Notes under the pieces: generated by a model | The model's database searches: none | What the model was told of the DNA's origin: nothing | What the model saw: the letters and a program-made list of their open reading frames with translations, nothing else | Program-made: the position numbers and the translations under genes | Assembly (NCBI RefSeq): GCF_001705665.1 | Contig: NZ_MDHA01000053.1 | Span: 62,001-126,000 of the forward strand | Length of the DNA: 64,000 nt | Source: Thioclava sp. SK-1 | GTDB lineage: Bacteria > Pseudomonadota > Alphaproteobacteria > Rhodobacterales > Rhodobacteraceae | Direction: 5' to 3' | Shown here: positions 55,856 to 63,691 of the stretch, piece after piece | Layout: the number at the start of each line of letters is the position of its first letter | How positions within the stretch are numbered: the stretch's first letter is position 1

Positions 55856-56332
55856 ATGGATATTACAGCCTCTCCCCTCACCGCCACCGCATTCGCACCT
55901 TTTGGCGATGTGTTAGAGGTCCGCGGCGATCCCGATAAAATCATCAATCAGGGGAAATGTGGCCGGTTTCATGATCTCGCGCAGCTCAGCGCGCAAGACG
56001 GCCGCCTCGGAATTTCTTTGTTCAAAGCCGATGCGCGCAGCCTGCCGTACAGCTGCACTTTGCTCGAACGCCATCCCAATGGCAGTCAGGCCTTTATCCC
56101 CATGAGCAATGACCCATTCTTGATCATCGTCGCCCCTGACAGTGCAAACACTCCCGGCACGCCGCAGGCTTTCCTCACCAATGGCCATCAAGCGATTAAC
56201 TTTCACCGCAATATCTGGCACGGCGTGCTGACCCCGCTTGCCGACCCTGGCCTTTTTGCCGTGGTCGACAGGATTGGCGCTGGCCCAAATCTAGAGGAAT
56301 ATCCCATCGCGCCCGTTCACATCCATGCGTGA
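55856..56332 (+). CDS. allA: Ureidoglycolate lyase
   Basis: This enzyme splits ureidoglycolate to glyoxylate and urea in purine/allantoin breakdown. The 158 residues show the AllA pattern: LTATAFAPFGDVLEV, LLERHPNGSQAFIPM, FLTNGHQAINFHRNIWHGVLTPL and the late DRIGAGPNLEE. The start at 55856 is chosen by family alignment. No other allantoin-pathway genes are adjacent, so it is an isolated member of that pathway here. Confidence 0.9.
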   Translation: MDITASPLTATAFAPFGDVLEVRGDPDKIINQGKCGRFHDLAQLSAQDGRLGISLFKADARSLPYSCTLLERHPNGSQAFIPMSNDPFLIIVAPDSANTPGTPQAFLTNGHQAINFHRNIWHGVLTPLADPGLFAVVDRIGAGPNLEEYPIAPVHIHA

Positions 56333-56422
56333 CATACCTCCACCCCGTTGACCTAGTCCCAATTCGCCATAACTTGAACGAAAGTTCACAACAGTTTCAT
56401 CTTGCATGAAATATCCCGGGGA

Positions 56423-56455
56423 CGCCTCCCATTCGGGAGGCGGGGGCAGAGCCCC
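56423..56455. repeat. Two adjacent perfect hairpins upstream of the patatin gene
   Basis: CGCCTCCC-ATTC-GGGAGGCG (8-bp stem) is followed with no gap by GGGGC-AGA-GCCCC (5-bp stem). They lie 35 bases before the patatin start and lack a T-run. The compact GC-rich layout resembles repetitive extragenic palindromes. Confidence 0.6.
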
Positions 56456-56489
56456 TCTTTCCCACGCTCCCCGCGTGAAAGGACATTGT

Positions 56490-57539
56490 ATGACGCCCAA
56501 ACGGATAAACCTGGCCCTGCAAGGCGGTGGCGCACATGGCGCTTTCACATGGGGCGTTCTTGATCGATTTCTGGAAGAAGACGGGTTAGAGATTGCTGCG
56601 GTCTCAGGCACATCCGCCGGCGCACTCAATGGCGCTGCGCTGAAATCGGGGCTGGCCAAAGGGGCAGGGCACATCGGGCGCGAGGCAGCAAAGGAAAATC
56701 TGGATTGGCTTTGGTCCCAAGTGTCCGAGGTCAACGACCTCAGGCTCAGCCGCTGGGTCTCTTCGCTTTTTCCTGTTCCCGATACGATAAACCGCTGGGT
56801 CGAAGCCTTCACCCCTGCGGCAATGGTTGAACAATGGACGCGTCTTGTGTCCCCCTATGACACCGGTCCATTCTACACCAACCCCCTAGAGCGGATCGTG
56901 AACCGGTTTGAATATAACGATATTTGCGCACAAGATGGCCCGGCGTTTTTCGTTTCTGCTACCAATGTGCGCAGTGGTAAAATCCGTGTCTTTGCGGGGG
57001 ACGAGGTCACGCCACAGGCAATCCTGGCCTCCGCCTGTTTGCCCAATCTGTTTCGTGCGATCGAATTCGAGGATCCAAAAACTGGCAAGCTAGAGGCATT
57101 TTGGGATGGCGGCTACACCGGCAATCCTGCGTTGTTCCCATTGTTTGAGCCGCAATTCCCGCGTGATGTGGTTATCGTCAATATCAACCCGCTTCTGCGT
57201 GATGACGTGCCCCACACTCCCGATCAGATCGAAGAGCGGATCAATGAAATCTCGTTCAACTCTTCATTGCTGCGGGAATTGCGCGCCATTCAATTCGTAC
57301 GTGATCTGATTTCTAAAAAACGTCTGCCTGAAGGATCTATGAAGGATGTGCTGATCCATATGGTGGCAGATGACAAGGTGATGCTGGAATTGGGGGCTGC
57401 GTCAAAGGTAACGCCGGGCAAGGGTACGCTGGCCATGCTGAAACAGGCTGGACGGGTTGCGGCACAAACTTTCCTGGACAATTCAGGTGGAGATCTGGGC
57501 CACCGGTCTTCTGTCGATCTGCGAACGTTGTTTCAGTAA
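56490..57539 (+). CDS. Patatin-like phospholipase/acylhydrolase
   Basis: This 349-residue predicted lipid acyl hydrolase has the patatin catalytic dyad. The glycine-rich oxyanion loop NLALQGGGAHGAFTWGVLD is followed by the nucleophile elbow GTSAG with Ser42, and Asp206 lies in WDGGYTGNPAL. No signal peptide is visible. The start at 56490 is set by the conserved N-terminus and AAAGGACATT upstream. An additional C-terminal region (about 260-349) is helical and of unknown function. Confidence 0.9.
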   Translation: MTPKRINLALQGGGAHGAFTWGVLDRFLEEDGLEIAAVSGTSAGALNGAALKSGLAKGAGHIGREAAKENLDWLWSQVSEVNDLRLSRWVSSLFPVPDTINRWVEAFTPAAMVEQWTRLVSPYDTGPFYTNPLERIVNRFEYNDICAQDGPAFFVSATNVRSGKIRVFAGDEVTPQAILASACLPNLFRAIEFEDPKTGKLEAFWDGGYTGNPALFPLFEPQFPRDVVIVNINPLLRDDVPHTPDQIEERINEISFNSSLLRELRAIQFVRDLISKKRLPEGSMKDVLIHMVADDKVMLELGAASKVTPGKGTLAMLKQAGRVAAQTFLDNSGGDLGHRSSVDLRTLFQ

Positions 57540-57586
57540 GTGCAAGCTTGTGGCTGAACTGCTTTGTTCCTTTCACGCAGCCGCAT

Positions 57587-58279
57587 TTAGCGCGCTGCGC
57601 GCAAGGAGGCAGGCGCGGTGCCGGGCGATTTGGTTTTATCCGCCGGATAGACCAAACCGGCCGAGATGATCAGCTTGGCGGCATCTTCTACCGACATGTC
57701 CAGATAGGTGATCTGCGAGCGTGGAACGAACAGCAAAAAACCAGAGGTCGGATTAGGTGTTGTGGGCAGGAACACCGAAATTAGCGGATCATCGGCATCG
57801 CCTTGCGCGGCAATTTCCCCTTTGGCGGTGGAAGAAATGAACGCAATGGCCTGTAGCCCGGGCCGTGGATATTCGATCATACAGGCGCGGTCAAATTTGT
57901 CTTCGCCTTGAGAAAATACCGTTTCTGCAATCTGCTTGATGCCGGAATAGATTGAACGCACGATGGGCATTCGGTCCACGATCGCCTCGCCCATACGCAG
58001 CAAGGCGCGGCCAAAGAATCCTTTGGCCAGCCAGCCAACGATCAGCGTAAACAGCAAAAAAATCAGCACACCGATGCCGCGCAGGTTCACGCCGATATAA
58101 TGCTCTGGCCGCAATTCATGTGGGACCATTGGCAAGACCCAGCCATCGACCCAACCGGCGACCGTCCAAATCAAATAGGCGGTCAATCCAATCGGGGCCA
58201 CGACGACCAGTCCGGTCAAAAATGAGGCCCGCAGCGCCGCAAACGGACGGCGGCGGGTGGACGGTGGCTGATCGGTCAT
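57587..58279 (-). CDS. DUF502 membrane protein
   Basis: This 230-residue inner-membrane protein has two helices (about residues 19-40 and 65-88: LTGLVVVAPIGLTAYLIWTVAG; IGVLIFLLFTLIVGWLA). A conserved soluble part follows with IVRSIYSGIKQIAETVFSQ, VFLPTTPNPTSGFLLFVP and DMSVEDAAKLIISAGLVYP. This is DUF502, whose function is not established. The start at 58279 is chosen because the upstream frame lacks family sequence. It may be cotranscribed with psuK-psuG, whose last stop lies 70 bases upstream. Confidence 0.9.
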   Translation of the reverse strand: MTDQPPSTRRRPFAALRASFLTGLVVVAPIGLTAYLIWTVAGWVDGWVLPMVPHELRPEHYIGVNLRGIGVLIFLLFTLIVGWLAKGFFGRALLRMGEAIVDRMPIVRSIYSGIKQIAETVFSQGEDKFDRACMIEYPRPGLQAIAFISSTAKGEIAAQGDADDPLISVFLPTTPNPTSGFLLFVPRSQITYLDMSVEDAAKLIISAGLVYPADKTKSPGTAPASLRAAR

Positions 58280-58349
58280 ACGCAATGGTCCGGAGGTAAG
58301 GGGCGGTTGCCTTGTAGTTAGGCAGACAACGCGCCGGTCACAATATCTA

Positions 58350-59270
58350 CTACGCCGATTGCGTGACGAATTGTGTGGCAATTTGGGATGCCAGCCGCGC
58401 ATTGTTCAACACCAGGGCGATATTTGCCTCAAGCGAGCGCCCTTCGGTCAGTTCAAAAATCCGCTGCAGCAAGAAAGGCGTGACCTCTTTCGCGGCGATC
58501 TTTGCTTCTTGTGCCTCTGTCAGCGCCTGTTCAATCACTGGGGTGATGACCTGGCTGGGGATTTCAAATTCGACAGGGATCGGATTGGCGACCAGCTGGC
58601 CACCGGTCAGGCCCATTTGTGCGCGCATCAAGCCCGCCGCGGCGATCTCTGCTGCGGTATCGGCGCGCAGCGGCGCTTTCAAACCGCTTTGGCGCGACCA
58701 AAACGCCGGTAGCTCATCTTGACCATAGGCAAAGACAGGCACACCGGAGGTTTCCAGAACCTCAAATGTTTTCGGCAAATCAAGGATGGCTTTTGCCCCC
58801 GCAGCAACCACGGTTACGGGGGTCTGGCCCAGCTCCGCCAGATCGGCGGAAATGTCGAAACTGTCTTCGGCACCACGATGCACGCCGCCGATCCCGCCGG
58901 TGGCAAATGTGCGAATGCCCGCCAGAGATGCGCAGATCATTGTTGCAGCCACCGTGGTGGCGCCAAAGGCCCCACGCGCCAGACACACGGGCAAATCCGC
59001 GCGGCTGACTTTCATCACGTCTTTCGCCTGTGCCAGACGATCCAGATCCGCGTCATTCAAACCGATATGGATCACCCCATCCATCACGGCGATAGTTGCA
59101 GGCACTGCACCGGCGGCGCGGATCTCGGCCTCAACCCGGCGGGCGGTTTCAATATTTTGCGGAAAAGGCATGCCATGCGTGATGATCGTGGATTCCAGCG
59201 CAACAACGGGCTGGCGGGTATCCAAAGCGGTTTGGACCTCGGCTGTCATGCAAAGGGGCAGGGTGGTCAT
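58350..59270 (-). CDS. psuG: Pseudouridine-5'-phosphate glycosidase
   Basis: This enzyme breaks the C-C glycosidic bond of pseudouridine 5'-phosphate to uracil and ribose 5-phosphate. The 306 residues include VALESTIITHGMPFPQNIETA, the FATGGIGGVHRGAEDSFDISADL active-site region and GLKAPLRADTAAEIA. It overlaps psuK by four bases (ATGA). Together they degrade pseudouridine from RNA turnover. No nucleoside transporter gene is adjacent. Confidence 0.95.
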   Translation of the reverse strand: MTTLPLCMTAEVQTALDTRQPVVALESTIITHGMPFPQNIETARRVEAEIRAAGAVPATIAVMDGVIHIGLNDADLDRLAQAKDVMKVSRADLPVCLARGAFGATTVAATMICASLAGIRTFATGGIGGVHRGAEDSFDISADLAELGQTPVTVVAAGAKAILDLPKTFEVLETSGVPVFAYGQDELPAFWSRQSGLKAPLRADTAAEIAAAGLMRAQMGLTGGQLVANPIPVEFEIPSQVITPVIEQALTEAQEAKIAAKEVTPFLLQRIFELTEGRSLEANIALVLNNARLASQIATQFVTQSA

Positions 59271-60160
59271 GCGGGAATATCTCCTGAGACGTGCCGGGCT
59301 GCGGCAGTTAGGGCGGCATCAAGCGCGTCTTGACGTGACGCAGATCGGCGTTCAGCGACCAGATGGGCCGCAAGAAACGTATCACCTGCTCCGGTCACGC
59401 GTGTGACCAGAACCTGTGGCGGTTGGCGTTGTAGAACCGGTTGTCCGGCCATTGCGTCGGCTGCGGCGTCACCGCCTGCGGTGACAAGCACGCGCTGTGC
59501 CCCGCGTTCCAGCAGCGCATGCGCGGCGGTTGCAGCATCGGTAAACTGCGACTGGCATAAAATACCAGCTTCTTCCAAATTCACATAAAGCGTTGCACCG
59601 TGATGTCCCAACAAGGGGCGCAGGCGCTCTGCCTTGCCTGGGCTGGCAGGCGCAACCCGCAGATCGGCCTTGGCAAAGGCGGGGGCGCGCGCGATCTCGC
59701 TTAGCAACTGCTCGGTCAGATTGCCGTCCAGCGCGATACAGCCGGTCCAGGGCGCATCGCTGTGACCCAAGCGCCCATCGTATAATGGGCGCAGAATTTT
59801 ATCACCCGCGGCCTCAAGTGAATGTGCATCTGCCACGGCAGCCACCAAACCATTCGCCCCTTCAATCGCCATATAACGATCGGTCGGCAGATCTCTGGAC
59901 CGGTAAAGATAGTCGCAATTGATGCCCAGACGCTGTGCATCGGCGATCAATTCATCGCCTTGGGTGTCGGATCCGACGGCGGTCAGAACCGCGGGTGTCA
60001 AGCCAAAGCGGCGCAGCACCATGGCGATATTCATAGCAACGCCGCCCGGAATGCGGGTGATCCGCCCGGGCACATCCGCACCCATGCGCACATGCACCGG
60101 TGCACGTCCGATAATGTCCCACAGCACCGAACCAATGCATAAGATATCAGAATGTGCCAA
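59267..60160 (-). CDS. psuK: Pseudouridine kinase (PfkB family)
   Basis: This 297-residue carbohydrate kinase has the PfkB signatures PGGVAMNIAMVLRRFG and VTGAGDTFLAAHL. Coupling to psuG identifies the substrate as pseudouridine by context. The start codon is TTG at 60160: it gives the conserved N-terminus AHSDILCIGSVLWDIIG and has GAGGG six bases upstream, while the next ATG would remove the first beta strand. It is the first gene of the psuK-psuG unit. Confidence 0.9.
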   Translation of the reverse strand: MAHSDILCIGSVLWDIIGRAPVHVRMGADVPGRITRIPGGVAMNIAMVLRRFGLTPAVLTAVGSDTQGDELIADAQRLGINCDYLYRSRDLPTDRYMAIEGANGLVAAVADAHSLEAAGDKILRPLYDGRLGHSDAPWTGCIALDGNLTEQLLSEIARAPAFAKADLRVAPASPGKAERLRPLLGHHGATLYVNLEEAGILCQSQFTDAATAAHALLERGAQRVLVTAGGDAAADAMAGQPVLQRQPPQVLVTRVTGAGDTFLAAHLVAERRSASRQDALDAALTAAARHVSGDIPA

Positions 60161-60505
60161 ACCAAGCCCTCACATTACAGGTGACATCGCGGCGAGTCGC
60201 ATGCCGCGCTATCTTTTCACATTCTACAGACGATTTGACCAGTCGAACAAAAATATCCGCGTATGTCCTGTGTTCCAGCCAAGTAAGGCGCGCAATTGCC
60301 TTATAGAACGGACCAAACAGATCCGGCTGGCGTTTTTGTGAAGTTCATCCTTGTGCGGTTTGGTTTTTCCGGTTATGAGGCGCGCACTTCACAGGCGAAG
60401 GCGGGCCTACCGGGGAGACATCCCGGACAGGTCCACCGGTTGGGACGGGCGTTTGCCCGGATCTCGAAACCTTCGCTCAGGCGCAAACCGGAAAAGGAAA
60501 TGGAC
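60161..60505 (+). promoter_or_regulatory. rpsB leader with multi-helix structure
   Basis: The 345-base gap before rpsB contains a compact foldable segment at 60395-60476. Closing helix GCGAAGG (60395-60401) pairs with CCTTCGC (60470-60476). Inside are hairpins CCGGG-GAGACAT-CCCGG (60410-60426), GTCC-GGAC (60431-60446, sharing its last base with the next stem) and CGGGC-GTTT-GCCCG (60446-60459). The structure ends 30 bases before the rpsB start. S2 autoregulation through an rpsB leader is known in gammaproteobacteria; an equivalent role here is inference. Confidence 0.55.
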
Positions 60506-61276
60506 ATGGCGCTTCCCGATTTTTCAATGCGTCAGCTGCTAGAAGCTGGCGTTCACTTTGGTCACCAAACTCAGCGTTGGAACCCCCGTATGGGCGAGTT
60601 CATCTACGGTGAGCGTAACGGCATCCACATCATGGATTTGACCCAAACCGTTCCGATGTTGGACGCGGCTTTGCAGGTTGTTCGTGACACCGTTGCAAAA
60701 GGCGGCCGTGTGTTGTTCGTCGGCACCAAGCGTCAGGCTGCAAAACCTGTCGCAGATGCTGCAGAAAAATGCGCACAGTATTACATGAACCACCGTTGGT
60801 TGGGTGGCACGCTGACCAACTGGAAAACTGTTTCCCAGTCGATCCAGCGTTTGAACGCCATTGACGAGCAGCTTGGCGCAGGCGCAGAAGGCCTGACCAA
60901 GAAAGAGCGTCTGGGCATGGAACGCGAGCAGACAAAACTGCAAGCATCGCTGGGCGGTATCCGCGAAATGGGCGGCCTGCCAGACCTGCTGTTCGTCATC
61001 GACGTGAAAAAAGAAGATCTGGCGATCCTTGAAGCGAAAAAGCTGGGTATCCCGGTTGTTGGCGTTGTTGACACGAACTGCTCGCCCAAAGGGATTGATT
61101 ACATCATTCCTGGCAACGATGACGCGGCCCGCGCCATCACGCTGTATTGTGACCTGGTGTCGCGCGCGGCACTCGACGGTATGACCGCACAGATGGGCGC
61201 CGCTGGCGTTGATCTGGGTGCATTGGAAGATGTTCCAATGGAAGACGCCGTCGCAGAAGCCGAAGCCGAAGCGTAA
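60506..61276 (+). CDS. rpsB: 30S ribosomal protein S2
   Basis: This is a 256-residue ribosomal protein of the small subunit. The conserved start [29 protein letters not shown], the motif [15 protein letters not shown] and [21 protein letters not shown] are all present. The ATG at 60506 has AAAGGA with proper spacing and is preferred over the ATG at 60500. The C-terminus is a short acidic Ala/Glu tail. The gene forms an operon with tsf, with a strong hairpin in the gap. Confidence 0.98.
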   Translation: MALPDFSMRQLLEAGVHFGHQTQRWNPRMGEFIYGERNGIHIMDLTQTVPMLDAALQVVRDTVAKGGRVLFVGTKRQAAKPVADAAEKCAQYYMNHRWLGGTLTNWKTVSQSIQRLNAIDEQLGAGAEGLTKKERLGMEREQTKLQASLGGIREMGGLPDLLFVIDVKKEDLAILEAKKLGIPVVGVVDTNCSPKGIDYIIPGNDDAARAITLYCDLVSRAALDGMTAQMGAAGVDLGALEDVPMEDAVAEAEAEA

Positions 61277-61298
61277 GTTTCGTCATTAAAATGACATC

Positions 61299-61318
61299 GG
61301 GCGGGGGTAACCCCGCCC
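61299..61318 (+). promoter_or_regulatory. Intercistronic hairpin between rpsB and tsf
   Basis: GGGCGGGG-GTAA-CCCCGCCC is a perfect 8-bp GC stem with a four-base loop and no T-run. It probably protects the rpsB end or attenuates tsf expression rather than ending transcription. Confidence 0.65.
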
Positions 61319-61345
61319 TGACACAATTTGACAGGAGATCCGACC

Positions 61346-62224
61346 ATGGCGATCACCGCAGCAATGGTGAAAGAACTGCGCGAAAGCACTGGCGCAGGCA
61401 TGATGGACGCGAAAAAAGCGCTGACCGAAACCGATGGTGATATGGAAGCCGCTGTTGATTGGCTGCGTACCAAAGGTTTGGCGAAAGCGGCCAAGAAATC
61501 GGGCCGTGTGGCTGCCGAAGGTCTTGTTGCTGTTGCCGTAGAGGCAGGCAAAGGCGTTGCCGTTGAGGTGAACTCGGAAACCGACTTTGTTGGTAAAAAC
61601 GCCGAATTCCAAGCGATGGTGTCGGGTATTGCAACAACGGCTTTGACGGTCGACACGGTTGAAGCGTTGAATGACGCCGAAATCAACGGCAAGAAAGTGT
61701 CCGAAGTTGTCACCAACGCGATTGCGAAAATCGGTGAGAACATGACGATCCGCCGTATGCAATCGGTTACTGGTGACACGGTTGTGTCTTATGTCCACAA
61801 TGCTGCGGCAGAGGGCATGGGCAAGATCGGTGTTCTGGTTGCACTGAAAGGCGACAACGAGGCCCTGGGTAAACAGATCGCGATGCATATCGCGGCGACA
61901 AACCCGGCATCGCTGTCGGAAGCTGATCTTGATCAATCCATCGTTGAAAAAGAAAAGCAAGTGCAGATTGATATCGCAAAAGAATCCGGCAAGCCGGATG
62001 CTGTGATTGACAAGATGATCGTCGGCCGCATGAAGAAATTCCTGCAAGAGATCACGCTGGTCAACCAAGCATTCGTCATCAACCCGGATGTGACCGTTGG
62101 TCAGGCCGCGAAAGATGCTGGCGTTGAGATTCTGTCCTTTGCACGCGTCGAAGTCGGCGAAGGCATAGAAAAGAAAGAAGAAGATTTCGCAGCCGAGGTC
62201 GCAAAGACCGCAGCTGGCGCATAA
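61346..62224 (+). CDS. tsf: Elongation factor Ts
   Basis: This is the nucleotide exchange factor for EF-Tu. The 292 residues contain [42 protein letters not shown] and the second signature [12 protein letters not shown]. The start at 61346 has CAGGAGATCCGACC upstream. It is the second gene of the rpsB operon and ends at a terminator. Confidence 0.98.
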   Translation: MAITAAMVKELRESTGAGMMDAKKALTETDGDMEAAVDWLRTKGLAKAAKKSGRVAAEGLVAVAVEAGKGVAVEVNSETDFVGKNAEFQAMVSGIATTALTVDTVEALNDAEINGKKVSEVVTNAIAKIGENMTIRRMQSVTGDTVVSYVHNAAAEGMGKIGVLVALKGDNEALGKQIAMHIAATNPASLSEADLDQSIVEKEKQVQIDIAKESGKPDAVIDKMIVGRMKKFLQEITLVNQAFVINPDVTVGQAAKDAGVEILSFARVEVGEGIEKKEEDFAAEVAKTAAGA

Positions 62225-62249
62225 TTTTCTGCCAGAAATTTACGAATTG

Positions 62250-62276
62250 GGCGTCATCTTCGGATGGCGCCTTTTT
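62250..62276 (+). terminator. Intrinsic terminator after tsf
   Basis: GGCGTCAT pairs with ATGGCGCC (one G-T pair) around CTTCGG, followed by TTTTT. Confidence 0.88.
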
Positions 62277-62332
62277 CATGATCTGACATCATATTCTGAC
62301 ACGGGGACCAGATAGGATGCTACGGCGAATTT

Positions 62333-62364
62333 ATACGAAGTAAACTTCATATCGCATATGAAGT
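62333..62364. repeat. Three alternating 9-bp units near tRNA-Val
   Basis: ATACGAAGT-AA-ACTTCATAT-CGC-ATATGAAGT: the second and third units are perfect inverted copies. The first is an inverted copy of the second with one change. The element lies between the tsf terminator and the 3' end of tRNA-Val. Confidence 0.65.
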
Positions 62365-62417
62365 TAGGCGCTTAAGGCGCCACATTTAAATGATATTCTG
62401 TTGTTTTGAAATTAGGA

Positions 62418-62493
62418 TGGTGGGCGGTGAGGGGCTCGAACCCCCGACATTTTCGGTGTAAACGAAACGCTCTACCAACTGAGCTAACCGCCC
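62418..62493 (-). tRNA. tRNA-Val (anticodon TAC)
   Basis: This 76-base gene folds as a normal cloverleaf. Acceptor GGGCGGT pairs with ACCGCCC, the D-arm is GCTCAGTTGGTAGAGC, and the anticodon stem TTTCG/CGAAA encloses TTTACAC with anticodon TAC. The T-arm has TTCGAGC. The discriminator is A and the CCA end is encoded in the DNA. Confidence 0.97.
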
Positions 62494-62634
62494 CCATCGC
62501 GGGATCTAATATGGCGAGAACGCAGTAAGGGCAAGCCCAAAAATCAAATTTTTCTAAGGTTTTTTTGGATCATGATACCGGGGGTGACAACCGGTGTAAT
62601 TCCATCTTGAATTTTCGCAGATACGGGCGGGTGG

Positions 62635-62925
62635 TCAGACCAGAACGTCGCTTTGGGTGATATGATATCGGCGTTCCATATGCGCGGTCGATTGACCCCA
62701 TGGGCTGTTGTGGGTGCGTTGTTGATGGGCTTGAAAGCTTGCCTCATCCAGAAAGCTTTCGGTGACGCGAAACTGCAGCGGTGCGTCCGGCATTTGCGTG
62801 ACCTCAAACATCAAGCAGCCCGGCTCTGCCAATGTCGCGCGGATATGGTCGGGCAACATCACGCGCACGCGGGCAGCATCTTCCTTGGTCTGACAAATCA
62901 ATATGCCGCTAAGGTGGACGGGCAT
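62635..62925 (-). CDS. Antibiotic biosynthesis monooxygenase (ABM)-domain protein
   Basis: This 96-residue single ABM-fold protein is related to YgiN-type quinol monooxygenases. Typical elements are the strand LSGILICQTKEDAARVRVMLPDHI, the CLMFEVTQ strand with flexible loop, and the late VTESFLDEASFQAHQQRTHNSPW with the conserved His pair. Such proteins act on quinones or similar aromatics as homodimers. Its start overlaps the end of the gene upstream by 28 bases, which suggests cotranscription. Confidence 0.82.
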   Translation of the reverse strand: MPVHLSGILICQTKEDAARVRVMLPDHIRATLAEPGCLMFEVTQMPDAPLQFRVTESFLDEASFQAHQQRTHNSPWGQSTAHMERRYHITQSDVLV

Positions 62926-63557
62926 GAGAAGTCCTGTGGTTGGCTGCGTTTCAATGCCAAGCCTAACACCAGCCGTGATTGTGCCACAAGGCGGGCGTCA
63001 AAGCCGGGGGCGATCACAATCGATTCCGGCATTTGCTGCGCTGCTGTTGCCACTGTTTTTACATCGCGGGTGATGTGGAACAGATCCACGTGAATGGCAG
63101 GTGTGGTTTTGCAATAGATCAGTGCGCTGTGCCCGGTTGCGGTTTGGGCGGACAGGCGCAGGGCTTCCATCCCCGGAATATAAAGCGTTGGCTGTGCCTG
63201 TAGCGTCAGACCGGCGATCGCGCGCCCAGCCTCTGATCCGTGCGAAAGCGCGGGCAGTAGATTTGTGCCTGTGTTGCGTGGCATATAGCGGGCATAGAAC
63301 CGGAGATAGCTGCGCAGCGTTGCAAGCTGCGAATACAGATCGCAATCAATCGGCAGTCGTGTAGGGTTGGGGCGTTTATCGCGTAGGTCATTGATACTGT
63401 AAGACAGTTGGCGCAGAAGCGATTTGAAGCCGTCTTCGGCCAAGTGGTTTTGCAGCGGGCCATAGGCCGCTTCCACTGCGCGCAGCCCGTTACAAAACCC
63501 TGCAAGCGATATTGCCTTCAACTGGGTGTCCCCGAAGGCATTAAAATCACCATCCAT
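62898..63557 (-). CDS. Unrecognised protein upstream of the ABM gene
   Basis: This 219-residue soluble protein starts at an ATG with GGAG upstream. I recognise no family. The N-terminal part looks helical (LKAISLAGFCNGLRAVEAAYGPLQNHL; FKSLLRQLSYSINDLRDKRP). The C-terminal half has alternating beta-type stretches (TLYIPGMEALRLSAQTATGHSALIYCKTTPAIHVDLFHI). Neither a signal peptide nor a membrane helix is present. It overlaps the monooxygenase gene by 28 bases, so the two probably act together. Confidence 0.72.
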   Translation of the reverse strand: MDGDFNAFGDTQLKAISLAGFCNGLRAVEAAYGPLQNHLAEDGFKSLLRQLSYSINDLRDKRPNPTRLPIDCDLYSQLATLRSYLRFYARYMPRNTGTNLLPALSHGSEAGRAIAGLTLQAQPTLYIPGMEALRLSAQTATGHSALIYCKTTPAIHVDLFHITRDVKTVATAAQQMPESIVIAPGFDARLVAQSRLVLGLALKRSQPQDFSCPSTLAAY

Positions 63558-63691
63558 ATGTGTTTCTCCTACCCCTGTGCATTGCGTGCAGATGTGATTT
63601 TTAATGTTGGCGCGCCAAAGCATTAAAACTTGGTTAATGGGAGAGGAGGCTAAGCGGTTGGCAACTTAAAGTTGCATCTTGATGCCGTTAT

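Noticed and set aside
62332-62365. loxP-like site
   Set aside because: One 9-mer equals the loxP arm core, but the spacers are 2 and 3 bases instead of 8 and a matching second arm is missing, so a Cre-type site is not supported. The repeat itself is kept as a finding.
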